Positions 50,608-59,923 of a stretch of DNA of 64,000 bases are shown one piece after another (positions within the stretch are counted from its first letter, which is position 1; every line of letters begins with the position of its first letter). The notes below the pieces were generated by a model that was not told the origin of the DNA, searched no databases, and saw only the letters and a program-made list of their open reading frames with translations. The position numbers were made by a program, and so were the translations under genes. This stretch comes from an unidentified bacterial endosymbiont. GTDB lineage: Bacteria; Pseudomonadota; Gammaproteobacteria; Enterobacterales; Enterobacteriaceae. The DNA lies in the NCBI RefSeq assembly GCF_918797525.1, contig NZ_OU963893.1, positions 2,976,001 through 3,040,000 of the forward strand, read 5' to 3'.

Positions 50608-51906
50608 ATGAAAAACAGATTGTTAAACGTTACCCTGCTCGCCGGTCTGGTGGCCAGTAGCCTGCTCGCCTCTGGCGCCATGGCGGCCTGCAAAGGTACA
50701 GACTTGCAGACGTGTCCGGCCCCGTTTGATGCCTACCTGCCGGATCCCCATAACATGCTGACGTGGAGCCAGACTGACCGCGTCATCGGCTTTCGTAATG
50801 ATTACCGTAATTACGCGGGAGATCGGTTTCGCCACGGTAACGCCACACCGCTGCTGGCGGCAGAAAAACCGCTGACCGATGCGCACTATCGGGTTAATGG
50901 CAGGCGCAACACTCTGCAGGATTATCTCAAGCGCCAGAACGTCAGCGGCATGCTGGTGTTGAAGAATGGCAAAATTGCCTGGAAATATCTTGCCGAAGGT
51001 AACACCGATTCCACGCTCTGGACGTCTCGTTCGGTCGGCAAATCGGTGGTTTCTGCCCTCGTCGGCGTTGCAATAAAAGAGGGTAAGATCCACTCCCTTG
51101 ATGATTTGGTCACCCACTACGAACCTGATTTGAAAGGCACCGCCTGGGACGGCGTGACGCTGAAGCAGCTCATCACGCATACCTCTGGAGTGGCCTGGCG
51201 TGAGGATTACACGGATCCAACATCGGACTTTGCGCAGTTGACCGAGTGTGAGGCGCAACCGGGCACCTATGATTGCGTGCGTAAGTTGATCTCTGGCCTG
51301 CGCCGTGAACATCCGGCTGGCGAGAACTGGTCATATTCATCAGGCGGCGCATGGCTGCTGGGCGATGTGCTTGAACGCGCGACCGGCATGACACTTGCGG
51401 CGTATCTGGAAAAACGTATCTGGCAGCCATACGGTATGGCAAGTGACGGCATATGGCATGCCTACCGCAAAGGCCAGCACGATGTGGGTGCGCATGGCTT
51501 TAACGCCACGCTGGAGGACTGGGGCCGCTTCGGGGAGTTTATGCTTCATAACGGTACCCTGCCGAACGGTAAACAGATCCTGCCGGCGGGCTGGCTCCAT
51601 CAGTCGTCCAGCTGGACGCACGCGAAAGGCTCCGTCTCCGCTGCCCATCCGAACGGACTGTATGGCTATCAGTGGTGGAATAATGAAGTGCCTGCCAGTG
51701 CCACAGGCGTGGAGCCCACAGCCCAGGACTCGTTACAGAATTCACTCTGGGCGCTGGGGATTTTCGGACAGATGATTATGGTGAATCCGACGGAAAATTT
51801 AGTCATCGTCCAGTGGTCCACCTGGCCGCAGGCAGAACCCTCATTTCGCGCTCAACCGCTGGAGGCCTCGCTGATGTTTAGCGCCATTGCCAACGCGCTG
51901 CGTTAA
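50608..51906 (+). CDS. Exported serine hydrolase of the class C beta-lactamase-like family
   Basis: The 432-residue precursor begins with a Sec signal peptide (MKNRLLNVTLLAGLVASSLL, likely cut at AMA-AC). The mature part has the penicillin-binding fold: nucleophile Ser142 in the SxxK motif SVGK, and the second motif Tyr in NWSYSSGG. The family includes EstB-type esterases, 6-aminohexanoate-dimer hydrolase and D-aminopeptidases, and most members are not beta-lactamases. A Cys pair near the mature N-terminus (ACKGTDLQTC) could be disulfide-bonded. The substrate is unknown. It stands alone between two divergent or convergent regulator blocks. Confidence 0.85.
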   Translation: MKNRLLNVTLLAGLVASSLLASGAMAACKGTDLQTCPAPFDAYLPDPHNMLTWSQTDRVIGFRNDYRNYAGDRFRHGNATPLLAAEKPLTDAHYRVNGRRNTLQDYLKRQNVSGMLVLKNGKIAWKYLAEGNTDSTLWTSRSVGKSVVSALVGVAIKEGKIHSLDDLVTHYEPDLKGTAWDGVTLKQLITHTSGVAWREDYTDPTSDFAQLTECEAQPGTYDCVRKLISGLRREHPAGENWSYSSGGAWLLGDVLERATGMTLAAYLEKRIWQPYGMASDGIWHAYRKGQHDVGAHGFNATLEDWGRFGEFMLHNGTLPNGKQILPAGWLHQSSSWTHAKGSVSAAHPNGLYGYQWWNNEVPASATGVEPTAQDSLQNSLWALGIFGQMIMVNPTENLVIVQWSTWPQAEPSFRAQPLEASLMFSAIANALR

Positions 51907-51915
51907 ATTTTACAC

Positions 51916-51936
51916 GCCAGGCGTAGCCTGGCTTCT
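51916..51936 (+). terminator. Hairpin after the serine hydrolase gene
   Basis: GCCAGGC and GCCTGGC form a seven-pair stem with a three-base loop, followed by TTCTC, ten bases past the stop. The weak T tract makes it a moderate terminator. Confidence 0.5.
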
Positions 51937-52163
51937 CGCCTGCGTCACTTCACAAAATCGTAATATCAGTAGTTTACGTAAAACGAGTAAATAATTAATA
52001 GATGCTTTGTTAAGTTATTGTTACTTATGTAACGTCCGGTCAAGAAATTGTCATTAATGCTCCCTACGCATCAGTCCATGTGCTAAATGCGCTTATCTAT
52101 TTCCGCTTCCTGATCCAGTTTTCAAAAACAGACGAGCATAACGTCAATAAACTGGAGATAACC

Positions 52164-53465
52164 ATGATTTCCTCAGCCTCACCTGCAACCGTGCGCTCTA
52201 AAGCGGGCGCGATATTTCGAGTGACATCGGGCAATTTTCTTGAGCAGTTTGACTTCTTTCTGTTCGGATTTTATGCCACCTATATCGCCCATACGTTCTT
52301 TCCGGCCAGCAGTGAATTCGCCTCGCTGATGATGGCTTTCGCCGTCTTCGGCGCGGGCTTTTTAATGCGTCCGATCGGGGCAATCGTGCTTGGCGCCTAC
52401 ATTGACAAGGTAGGCCGTCGCAAAGGATTGATTGTCACGCTGTCGATTATGGCGACGGGCACTTTTCTGATTGTGCTTATCCCGTCTTATCAGAGCATTG
52501 GGCTGTGGGCGCCTCTGCTTGTTCTGATCGGGCGTCTGCTGCAGGGCTTTTCCGCTGGGGCGGAGCTTGGCGGCGTCTCTGTCTATCTGGCTGAAATTGC
52601 CACCCCGGGCCGTAAGGGTTTTTATACCAGCTGGCAGTCAGGAAGCCAGCAGGTGGCGATTATGATTGCCGCTGCCATGGGCTTTGCGCTGAATGCGCTA
52701 ATGGAAGAGAGCGCCATTCGCGACTGGGGCTGGCGGATCCCGTTCCTGTTTGGCTGCCTGATTGTGCCGTTTATCTTCTTCCTGCGCCGCAAGCTGGAAG
52801 AGACCGAAGCGTTCCGTACTCGCCGCCACACCCTGGCGATGCATCAGGTTTTTAAAACCCTGCTCAGTAACTGGCAGGTTGTGGTTGCGGGCATGCTGAT
52901 GGTGGCGATGACCACCACCGTGTTCTACCTGATCACCGTTTACGCACCGACGTTCGGTAAGAAAGTGCTGATGCTGAGCGCGTCAGACAGCCTGCTGGTC
53001 ACGCTGCTGGTCGCCGTCTCCAACTTCATCTGGCTGCCGGTGGGCGGTGCATTGTCAGATCGCTACGGGCGCAAACCGGTGCTTATCGCCATGACGCTGC
53101 TGGCGCTGGCAACCAGTTACCCGGCGCTGACGATGCTGGCGAATGCTCCTGGCTTTGCCATGATGCTGGGCGTGCTGCTGTGGCTCTCTTTCCTGTACGG
53201 CCTGTATAACGGCGCGATGATCCCTGCCCTGACGGAGATTATGCCTGCTGAAGTTCGCGTAGCGGGCTTCTCTCTGGCCTACAGTCTTGCAACAGCGGTT
53301 TTTGGGGGGTTCACCCCGGTAATTTCCACCGCCTTGATAGAGTACACCGGCGATAAAGCCTCTCCGGGATACTGGATGAGCTTCGCGGCCCTGTGTGCGC
53401 TGCTGGCTACGCTTTATCTCTACCGTCGTCGCACTTTAGTGCTGCAAACCACCGCTGAGGAGTAA
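52164..53465 (+). CDS. tcuC: Citrate/tricarballylate:proton symporter of the MFS (TcuC/CitA type)
   Basis: This 433-residue major-facilitator protein belongs to the metabolite:H+ symporter family and is very like Salmonella TcuC/CitA and Klebsiella CitH, which bring in citrate or tricarballylate with protons. I start it at [17 protein letters not shown]; 28 more open codons upstream are not conserved. Twelve membrane helices are visible, with the MFS loop 2-3 motif [12 protein letters not shown] and its repeat [12 protein letters not shown]. No tcuA or tcuB is nearby, so citrate rather than tricarballylate is the likelier substrate here, and the gene name is by family only. A ModA-like gene follows after 6 bases. 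Confidence 0.88.
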   Translation: MISSASPATVRSKAGAIFRVTSGNFLEQFDFFLFGFYATYIAHTFFPASSEFASLMMAFAVFGAGFLMRPIGAIVLGAYIDKVGRRKGLIVTLSIMATGTFLIVLIPSYQSIGLWAPLLVLIGRLLQGFSAGAELGGVSVYLAEIATPGRKGFYTSWQSGSQQVAIMIAAAMGFALNALMEESAIRDWGWRIPFLFGCLIVPFIFFLRRKLEETEAFRTRRHTLAMHQVFKTLLSNWQVVVAGMLMVAMTTTVFYLITVYAPTFGKKVLMLSASDSLLVTLLVAVSNFIWLPVGGALSDRYGRKPVLIAMTLLALATSYPALTMLANAPGFAMMLGVLLWLSFLYGLYNGAMIPALTEIMPAEVRVAGFSLAYSLATAVFGGFTPVISTALIEYTGDKASPGYWMSFAALCALLATLYLYRRRTLVLQTTAEE

Positions 53466-53471
53466 ATCGCC

Positions 53472-54263
53472 ATGGTCAAATTCAGATCAATACTTGCTTG
53501 CCTGGCGCTCACTGCCGTTAGCGCAGGCGCGCTTGCCGGGGAGGTTAGGGTGATGATTTCTGGCGGCTTTAAAGCGGCGCTGGAAAAACTCGCCCCGCGG
53601 TATGAATCAACACGTGGCGACAAGATCATTTTGATATCTGGCCCGTCGATGGGGAAAACGCCACAGGCCATTCCCGCTCGTCTTGCCCGGGGTGAAAAGG
53701 CAGATGTGGTGATTATGGTGGGCGATGCCCTTGCGAGACTCGATAAGGATCACCAGATTGCCCCGGGATCACGCGTGGAGCTTGCGGACTCGCCAGTCGG
53801 GATAGTTGTAAAAGCGGGCGATCCCGTTCCGCCTGTCGAGACACTGCCCGCACTGCGACAGACGTTACTGAACGCGGCTTCGGTTGCGTATTCCGACAGC
53901 GCCAGCGGCCGGTACGTTGAGAGTCAGTTGTTTGAGAAACTGGGCATTGAAGATCGAATGAAAGAGAAAGCGCACCGGGTGGAGCGTATTCCGGTGGCGT
54001 CAGAAGTGGCGAAAGGGCGATACAGCATTGGGTTCCAGCAGGTCAGCGAGCTTTTACCCGTACCGGGCGTCACGTTTGTCGGCAAACTACCTGATGAATT
54101 GCAATATATTACCCGTTTTGCCGGTGCCGTGACCGTCAGCGCGGCGAACCCGGCTCGGGGAAAAGCTCTGCTCGATTTCCTGGCCTCAGCGCCATCCCGG
54201 GAAACCATCACCGCAACGGGCATGATCCCCGTATCGGCTACGCTGCGCGATAGCGCGCAGTGA
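53472..54263 (+). CDS. ModA-like periplasmic substrate-binding protein
   Basis: The 263-residue precursor has a signal peptide (MVKFRSILACLALTAVSAGA, cut near LAG-EV). The mature part is an extracellular solute-binding protein of the molybdate/ModA-like group (VMISGGFKAALEKLAPRYES, ADVVIMVGDALARL). There is no permease or ATPase gene beside it. It is 6 bases from the citrate symporter gene and almost certainly cotranscribed, suggesting a role linked to the same organic acid, perhaps binding it or its metal complex. This is inference. Its end overlaps the convergent LysR gene by 26 bases. Confidence 0.8.
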   Translation: MVKFRSILACLALTAVSAGALAGEVRVMISGGFKAALEKLAPRYESTRGDKIILISGPSMGKTPQAIPARLARGEKADVVIMVGDALARLDKDHQIAPGSRVELADSPVGIVVKAGDPVPPVETLPALRQTLLNAASVAYSDSASGRYVESQLFEKLGIEDRMKEKAHRVERIPVASEVAKGRYSIGFQQVSELLPVPGVTFVGKLPDELQYITRFAGAVTVSAANPARGKALLDFLASAPSRETITATGMIPVSATLRDSAQ

Positions 54264-55137
54264 TCAGGGCTTCCAGCTCGGCGGCAATCCACGACTGAAT
54301 ACGCCCGCTGCGCCGAATCAGTCCGACGGTACGTTTGACCTCGGGCCCGGTCAGCGGAATATGCGTCAGGAACGAATGCGCGGAGTGCGGCATCGACATC
54401 GCGGGCACGGCCGCGATGCCAACCCCCGCCTCGACCATTCCCAGCATCGTCGTCACGTGGCGAGTTTCGCAAATGCTCGGTCGTTCCGGCTGAATGTGGC
54501 CGAGCATTTGATCGAGCATGTTACGGTTGCCGGAAGTGATATCCAGGCTGATGTAATCCTGCTGATAAAACGCCTGCCACGTCAGGCATTTACGCCCAGC
54601 CAGAGGATGATCGCGACGGCATGCGGCGACATAAACATCCTCCACCAGCGGAATGAACGTGATGTCCGGCTGAAGACTTCGCGCAAAACAGATGCCAAAA
54701 TCCGCCTGCCCGCTGGCAACCGCCTCAATGACGTTTCCCGCGCTGCTGTCAATAAGCTTAATGCGCACGCGCGGATAGCGGCCGTGAAACTGCCGAATGA
54801 CGTCCGGCATAAAATGGCAGGCAGCCGAAGGTACTGCGGCGACGGTGATAAGCCCGGTGCGATCCTCACTCACTTTATCGATACCCGCCAGCAGCGATTC
54901 CACGTTTTCCAGCAGTTGCCCGCAGCGTTCGGCAAAGGTTTGGCCGAAGAGCGTAAGCGTGACGCGCCGGGTGGTTCGGTCGAACAATTTCGCGCCAACC
55001 GCGGCCTCCAGCTTTTCAATACGGCGGCTTAAGGCGGACTGAGAAAGACAGATTGACTCGGCGGCGATACGAAAATTACCGTACTCCACCAGGGCTCTGA
55101 AGGCATAGAGATCGTTGAGGTCGAAATTGACGGGCAT
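54238..55137 (-). CDS. LysR-family regulator, likely of the citrate symporter genes
   Basis: This is a 299-residue LysR-type regulator with start MPVNFDLNDLYAFRALVEYG, close to the beginning I recall for TcuR-like regulators. The helix-turn-helix covers about 18-60 (FRIAAESICLSQSALSRRIE), and the effector-binding domain is at 90-295. It is convergent with the symporter and ModA-like genes and is their natural candidate regulator, although it does not share a promoter region with them. Confidence 0.85.
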   Translation of the reverse strand: MPVNFDLNDLYAFRALVEYGNFRIAAESICLSQSALSRRIEKLEAAVGAKLFDRTTRRVTLTLFGQTFAERCGQLLENVESLLAGIDKVSEDRTGLITVAAVPSAACHFMPDVIRQFHGRYPRVRIKLIDSSAGNVIEAVASGQADFGICFARSLQPDITFIPLVEDVYVAACRRDHPLAGRKCLTWQAFYQQDYISLDITSGNRNMLDQMLGHIQPERPSICETRHVTTMLGMVEAGVGIAAVPAMSMPHSAHSFLTHIPLTGPEVKRTVGLIRRSGRIQSWIAAELEALITARYRAA

Positions 55138-55443
55138 ATTTCTGGCAATCCTTAGCGCTTTCTGGAAACTCGAATATTCATAATAGCGAGTTATGAATCA
55201 GCGGCAACTCTTGAGGGTAACAGCCCGTCGGCAAGTGCTATTTTCTACGGGTGATTTTCTCAATGGGATTGTTATCACTGCAAAGAAGCGCGATAAGTGT
55301 TTGAATAGTGGCAAAGAGAGTCCGGCCCGCCCTGCTATACTGACATCTCTGCGATTTAAAGTTGGCTTCATGCCGGGTTATTTGGCATGTTACAAGACCT
55401 GACCTTTTAATTTTGTTCAAGTAACGAGTTTGCGAGCACAGCG
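55138..55443. other. Intergenic region before mtfA
   Basis: This 306-base stretch holds no supported gene; a 69-codon frame at 55193-55402 has no family features. It must contain the promoters of the LysR gene (left) and mtfA (right). A plausible -10 (TATACT) lies near 55336-55341 on the plus strand, about 100 bases before mtfA. Confidence 0.4.
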
Positions 55444-56241
55444 ATGATTAAGTGGCCCTGGAAATCGAATGACGCCAGTCGCAACATAGCACTGCCGTGG
55501 GATGAAGCACTGGCGATCCCTGTTCTGGCCGTACTGGAACCGAAGGAACAGGCAAAACTGGTTCAACTGGCGGAGCGTTTTTTGCAGCAAAAACGGCTGG
55601 TTCCTTTGCAGGGCTTCACGCTGGATCCCCTTAAAAACACGCGTATCGCCCTGATTTTCTGCCTGCCTGTGCTTGAGCTTGGCATTGAGTGGCTGGATGG
55701 CTTCCACGAAGTGCTCATCTACCCTGCTCCGTTTGTGGTGGATGATGAGTGGCAGGATGATATCGGCCTGGTACATAACCAGCGCGTTGTGCAGTCCGGG
55801 CAAAGCTGGCAGCAAGGGCCCATCATTCTCAACTGGCTTGATATTCAGGATTCATTCGATACCTCGGGTTTCAACCTGATCGTTCATGAAGTGGCGCATA
55901 AGCTCGATACCCGCAACGGCGACCGGGCCAGCGGCGTTCCGCTTATCCCGCTGCGTGAAGTCGCGGGGTGGGAACACGATCTTCATGCAGCAATGGATAA
56001 CATTCAGGATGAGATTGACCTGGTTGGGGAAAGCGCCGCCAGCATTGATGCCTACGCGGCAACCGATCCGGCTGAGTGTTTTGCCGTGCTTTCGGAATAT
56101 TTTTTCAGTGCGCCTGAGCTTTTTGCCCCACGTTTCCCGGCGCTGTGGCAACGTTTTTGCCTTTTCTATCAGCAAGACCCGCTGCTGCGCTTACGTAACA
56201 ATGATGAGCACGGCGATACTGTCTCCACCCAAGTTCACTAA
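55444..56241 (+). CDS. mtfA: Mlc-titration factor A, zinc peptidase
   Basis: MtfA (YeeI) binds and inactivates the repressor Mlc, thereby raising ptsG expression, and has aminopeptidase activity. The 265-residue protein has the E. coli length and the gluzincin motif HEVAHKLD near residue 150, with the downstream glutamate in the region [11 protein letters not shown]. The start [14 protein letters not shown] is conserved. Its place just before tRNA-Asn is the same as in E. coli. Confidence 0.96.
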   Translation: MIKWPWKSNDASRNIALPWDEALAIPVLAVLEPKEQAKLVQLAERFLQQKRLVPLQGFTLDPLKNTRIALIFCLPVLELGIEWLDGFHEVLIYPAPFVVDDEWQDDIGLVHNQRVVQSGQSWQQGPIILNWLDIQDSFDTSGFNLIVHEVAHKLDTRNGDRASGVPLIPLREVAGWEHDLHAAMDNIQDEIDLVGESAASIDAYAATDPAECFAVLSEYFFSAPELFAPRFPALWQRFCLFYQQDPLLRLRNNDEHGDTVSTQVH

Positions 56242-56341
56242 AACATCAGTTTGCAGCTTAATTAACCATTTGAATCAGCGGCTTAAATTTAATGTTGACA
56301 CAAATTAGCGAGGCCATTAACATTCGCCTCGTTCACACGAT

Positions 56342-56417
56342 TCCTCTGTAGTTCAGTCGGTAGAACGGCGGACTGTTAATCCGTATGTCACTGGTTCGAG
56401 TCCAGTCAGAGGAGCCA
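56342..56417 (+). tRNA. asnT: tRNA-Asn (anticodon GUU)
   Basis: This is a 76-base tRNA with encoded CCA, acceptor stem TCCTCTG pairing CAGAGGA, anticodon loop CTGTTAAT with anticodon GUU, and T-loop GGTTCGAGTCC. Asn tRNAs next to mtfA are a classical integration site for P4-type integrases (for example the high-pathogenicity island). A relic of such an integrase follows directly. Confidence 0.97.
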
Positions 56418-56576
56418 AATCCTGTTTTCAGGTGTGCTTATAAGTTCCTGTTTATTGGGGTTTCAATAAGTTAGCGTGAAAATCTTTCCCGATGCGTATC
56501 TGGTTTTCCCTGCGCATCCGGCGAATTGGTGGTCTGACTTGGGGTCATTTCAGTTCGATAATGGAGTGACCACCAC

Positions 56577-56890
56577 ATGTTCCTGTCCGACGCGAAAATC
56601 CGCAGTATCAAACCTTCTGATAAACCCTTTAAACTGACCGATTCTCAGGGTCTGTATCTGCTTGTCAATCCGGGTGGTTCACGTCTCTGGTATCTCAAAT
56701 ACCCTTTTACGGCAAAGAATTCCGCATTGCATTGGACCCGTCTCCCAGGCTTCCCTTTCCGATACCCGGCAGCAGCGCGAGGGTATTCGTAAACGTCTGC
56801 CCTGAAAAGCAACCCCGCTCAGCAGAGAACCGATGAGAGGATTGCCCGTTTGTAACGTTATGGTGAACTCATCTTCACAACGATTTCTAG
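56577..56890 (+). pseudogene. P4-type integrase relic at tRNA-Asn
   Basis: The first 45 codons (MFLSDAKIRSIKPSDKPFKL, DSQGLYLLVNPGGSRLWYLK) are the start of a P4/HPI-type tyrosine recombinase of about 400 residues. Homology continues in shifted frames (SLSDTRQQREGIRKRL, then NPAQQRTDERIARL) with at least two frameshifts and in-frame stops up to about 56890. The arm-binding domain is thus broken and the catalytic domain is absent. It shows that the DNA to the right entered, or once entered, at the Asn tRNA. Confidence 0.88.
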
Positions 56891-56991
56891 TTCATTAGCA
56901 TGACTGGCATCAGTTATTCGTTCTTACTGACGTCAACAGATGCCAAAAAAGCTGAAGCATTAAAGAGACCTGAAGCGGCTGACCAGATATA

Positions 56992-57828
56992 TCAGCGTTT
57001 TGGCATCTGGATGCGCAACATCAGTGCATCACCCTGCACAATATGCTCCTGTCCTGCCAGCAGGGTATCGAAATTATCATACACGGTCAGATACCGCCCG
57101 CTCAGCGTATTCAGCTCCCCGCTGACCAGCCGGCTCAGTGAGGCGGCGCTCTGCTCTGCCGTCACCGTCCGTCCCTGTCGCTCCTCCTCTGCGGTCCATC
57201 GGTTGACGAACGCGGCGGGTGAATCGGTCAGAGCGTTCCGTTGCTGGGCATCCGCAGCCAGCCCCACATTGTTTACCAGCCCCGGATGCCAGGCAAAATG
57301 GGAAACCCCCGCCTTACGGGTCTCCTGGGCCAGGTTTTCAGTCAACTTAATCAGCGCAGCTTTCGCTACGGAATAAGATGAGCAGTAAGGCCAGCGGAAG
57401 GCACCGGCATGACTGGCAAGATTAATGACAATTCCCTCCCCTCTTGCCAGCATGTGCGGAAGTACAGCATGGGTACAGTACACTGCCCCCCTGACGTGAA
57501 TATCCAGGGCCGACAGCCAGTCATCTGGCTGAATGTGGTGAAAGTAATCCACGGGCCCCAGTACCCCGGCGTTGTTAATGAGCACATCCACGGGCCCTAT
57601 CTCTTTAAACGCCTCGCTGACGGCCTTCGGGTCAGTGACATCAAAAGCGCAGATGCTGACATTCTCCGTTCCGAATACTGATCCGAGCTCTGAGCACGCC
57701 AGATCGAGCGCCCCGGGATCCCGTCCCGTCAGGACCACACGATATTGCTGCGTTAACAGATGTCGGGCAAACACTTTTCCGAGCCCCCGGCTTCCGCCCG
57801 TAATAACCACACGTTTTGCATTTAGCAT
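56992..57828 (-). CDS. Short-chain dehydrogenase/reductase
   Basis: This is a classical SDR of 278 residues. The cofactor motif TGGSRGLGKVFARHL is at about 10-24, NNAG near 88, the catalytic Ser in NLASHAGAF, and Tyr-Lys in YSVAK. A Gly-Arg after beta-2 (LTGRDPGAL) suggests NADPH. There is no signal peptide. The substrate is unknown; an alcohol or keto acid is possible. It lies on the same strand as the sulfatase, 232 bases downstream of it. A strong CRP-type site lies just upstream of its start codon. Confidence 0.88.
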   Translation of the reverse strand: MLNAKRVVITGGSRGLGKVFARHLLTQQYRVVLTGRDPGALDLACSELGSVFGTENVSICAFDVTDPKAVSEAFKEIGPVDVLINNAGVLGPVDYFHHIQPDDWLSALDIHVRGAVYCTHAVLPHMLARGEGIVINLASHAGAFRWPYCSSYSVAKAALIKLTENLAQETRKAGVSHFAWHPGLVNNVGLAADAQQRNALTDSPAAFVNRWTAEEERQGRTVTAEQSAASLSRLVSGELNTLSGRYLTVYDNFDTLLAGQEHIVQGDALMLRIQMPKR

Positions 57829-57844
57829 ATACGCCTCACCTTAA

Positions 57845-57860
57845 TGTGACCTGAATCACA
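57845..57860. promoter_or_regulatory. CRP-type binding site
   Basis: TGTGA-CCTGAA-TCACA is an exact match to the CRP core TGTGA-N6-TCACA, with A/T flanks. It lies only 16 bases before the dehydrogenase start codon on the minus strand. It could therefore repress that gene or activate a plus-strand transcript, but no plus-strand gene follows. Confidence 0.65.
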
Positions 57861-58060
57861 ATTCAGAATAGCCTCCAGTTCATTTTTTGCACAGCGCCGA
57901 GGTGATATGGAAAACGTATCGTTGCGCGAATATCCGGTGGGGATGGTAGTTTTACGGTTGGTGCGGGAAATGCCGACATTACCGACTTTAAGACGACTGT
58001 CGTTTTATCTGACGACACGGCTTAAGTTATTGTCCCGTGCTGGTACTCGCCTTACAGGCG

Positions 58061-59923
58061 TTAATCCCGCAGATACTGATGCAGCTCCGATGCTGTCATA
58101 TCCCACTGTCTCCCCTCAAATGAAGGCATAAAACTACCATCATCCTTGCCCATTTCCTCGATAATCAGTTGATTTAGCTTCTCGTTCATTCTCATGATAA
58201 GCGCCTGATGTTTCTCTGGATCGTTAGCCAGATTATCGTTTTCATCAGGGTCGTTGATGATATCGAATAATTCGATATCATTTTTATCCAGCAGCTCCTT
58301 CATGGTTTTTGGTATATTATGTTGTTTCAGGGAGAAGTAACGCGCGAATTTATACTGTCCGTCATTGATCATCCTGATCGCTGAGCGATGCCCAAAATCA
58401 GGATGATTTTTAGCCATCTCGTGTTTGAATTCAGCAACCGGAAGCTTTTGCGCTATCAGTTCCCTGAACGCGGCAATATATTTCGCGTCCATATACGCGA
58501 TCATGCCGAAGCAATAAAGCGCCCCCTGACGAAGTTCATGTAATCCCGCTTTGATGGGTTGTGCCAGCAACACGCTCATATCACGGCCCTTTCTGCCGGC
58601 CAGCACTTTTTCCCGGCGGGATTTATTACATCCTGTCAGACCAACCAATGTGGGGACCAAATCCAGATGGTTTGTTAAACTGTTACAGCGAACATTTCCC
58701 GGATACGCAGGATGACGAATAATCATAGGCACATGCACTTGCTCTTTATAGACAGAAGAACCTTTGCCGTGCATCTGGTGCGCCCCGCCTAATTCCCCGT
58801 GATCGGCAGTGAAAACTATTATTGTCTTATCTGTTAATGACAGATTATCCAGCTCATTGAGAATAGCCTCCAAATGCTGGTCATTGTCACGTATGCAGTT
58901 GAAGTAATAGTTTAACAACTTGCGCCAGCGGCGATCTTCATCCGGGAATTGTCCCTCCATTGCCGCTCTGGCATTAAGATATTCCTTATGCGCGGCAGGT
59001 CTTCCTGGTTCGTCCAGGTCCTGATGCCGGTTAGCAGGCAGCGGATAATGAGGCCAATTTTCTGCGTAAATTTTGTTATGTGGCGGTTGGGTTGGCAAAT
59101 AAGTATGGTTCTCTTTATCCAGTGGTCCTTTCCACTGAACGTTTTCGTCGGGATTATCAGTATCTATAAACATGACATCGTGCGGATTAACCAGATTAAT
59201 AGCGGCAAACCAGTTTTTGTTCTCATCATTCAACGGTCGCCCGGTATTGCGTAACCAGCTTATTGTCTGTGCTGCTATTATCGAATCAAAGAAGTAGCCG
59301 CCTTTACTTTTACCAATAATATCGCCGATGCCGTGATAGTCTGAAAAGCCATACTCTTCCATAATTTGATGCAGGCGCGGCGTTGGAATTTCACCGATAT
59401 CATCAACCGTTTTTCCCTGCAAAGGCTGGTCGATTTCCCTTGTTAAGTGCCACTTTCCTTTATACGCCGAATAATAACCTAACTCACGCATCATATGCCC
59501 GACAGTGCGTAATGCAGGATCGAGATCGTAATTCATCCATGGAAACCCTAAATTATCAAACATGCGGGTTTGTGGCATATGCAGTCCTGTATACATCACG
59601 GAGCGAGATGGCGTGCAGACATTGGCGGTATTCTGGTGTTGGGTAAAGGTTACTCCTGTTTTCATCAGCCGTTCGCGCCCTGGAACGGGAAAAGGATAAT
59701 GATCAAAAAAACGCTCCTGATCGCAGGTTATCAGCAGGATGTTATAACCTTCCGGAAGAGTTTCAGGGATCTCTTTGGTAAAAGGAACATCCCAGGTCGG
59801 GGGAGATTCAGAACATGCTTGCGCTGCGCTTCCTGTCTCCGGCAACAGGCTGACAACCGCTGCAATGCCAAGCCCCTTTAGTAAATCACGACGGTTTTCA
59901 TTAATTTCACCCTTCTCTTTCAT
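58061..59923 (-). CDS. Tat-exported Cys-type sulfatase
   Basis: This is a 620-residue sulfatase-family (S1) hydrolase. The N-terminus carries a twin-arginine signal (NRRDLLKGLGIAAVVSLL, likely cut after GSAAQA), so it is exported folded. The first metal ligands are in LLITCDQERFF, and the formylglycine motif is CTPSR with Cys103, which must be converted to formylglycine (Cys-type, by an anaerobic SAM maturase such as AslB). Further active-site pieces are YKGKWHL and FTADHGELGGAHQMHGKG. The substrate is unknown: an aryl or alkyl sulfate ester. No maturase gene is in the window. It is divergent from the 4-hydroxyphenylacetate decarboxylase genes across 463 bases. Confidence 0.9.
   Translation of the reverse strand: MKEKGEINENRRDLLKGLGIAAVVSLLPETGSAAQACSESPPTWDVPFTKEIPETLPEGYNILLITCDQERFFDHYPFPVPGRERLMKTGVTFTQHQNTANVCTPSRSVMYTGLHMPQTRMFDNLGFPWMNYDLDPALRTVGHMMRELGYYSAYKGKWHLTREIDQPLQGKTVDDIGEIPTPRLHQIMEEYGFSDYHGIGDIIGKSKGGYFFDSIIAAQTISWLRNTGRPLNDENKNWFAAINLVNPHDVMFIDTDNPDENVQWKGPLDKENHTYLPTQPPHNKIYAENWPHYPLPANRHQDLDEPGRPAAHKEYLNARAAMEGQFPDEDRRWRKLLNYYFNCIRDNDQHLEAILNELDNLSLTDKTIIVFTADHGELGGAHQMHGKGSSVYKEQVHVPMIIRHPAYPGNVRCNSLTNHLDLVPTLVGLTGCNKSRREKVLAGRKGRDMSVLLAQPIKAGLHELRQGALYCFGMIAYMDAKYIAAFRELIAQKLPVAEFKHEMAKNHPDFGHRSAIRMINDGQYKFARYFSLKQHNIPKTMKELLDKNDIELFDIINDPDENDNLANDPEKHQALIMRMNEKLNQLIIEEMGKDDGSFMPSFEGRQWDMTASELHQYLRD

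Noticed and set aside
50608..51906. Serine hydrolase as an AmpC-type beta-lactamase resistance gene
   Set aside because: Although the SxxK motif and fold are present, the length and second motif (YSS rather than YAN) fit the esterase or amidase-like members better, and it is not next to ampR.
55193..55402. A 69-codon plus-strand open frame before mtfA
   Set aside because: It occupies the promoter region of mtfA and has no recognisable features.
57907..58131. A 74-codon plus-strand open frame between the dehydrogenase and sulfatase genes
   Set aside because: It overlaps the 3' end of the sulfatase gene, has no family features and is composed of unlikely residues.
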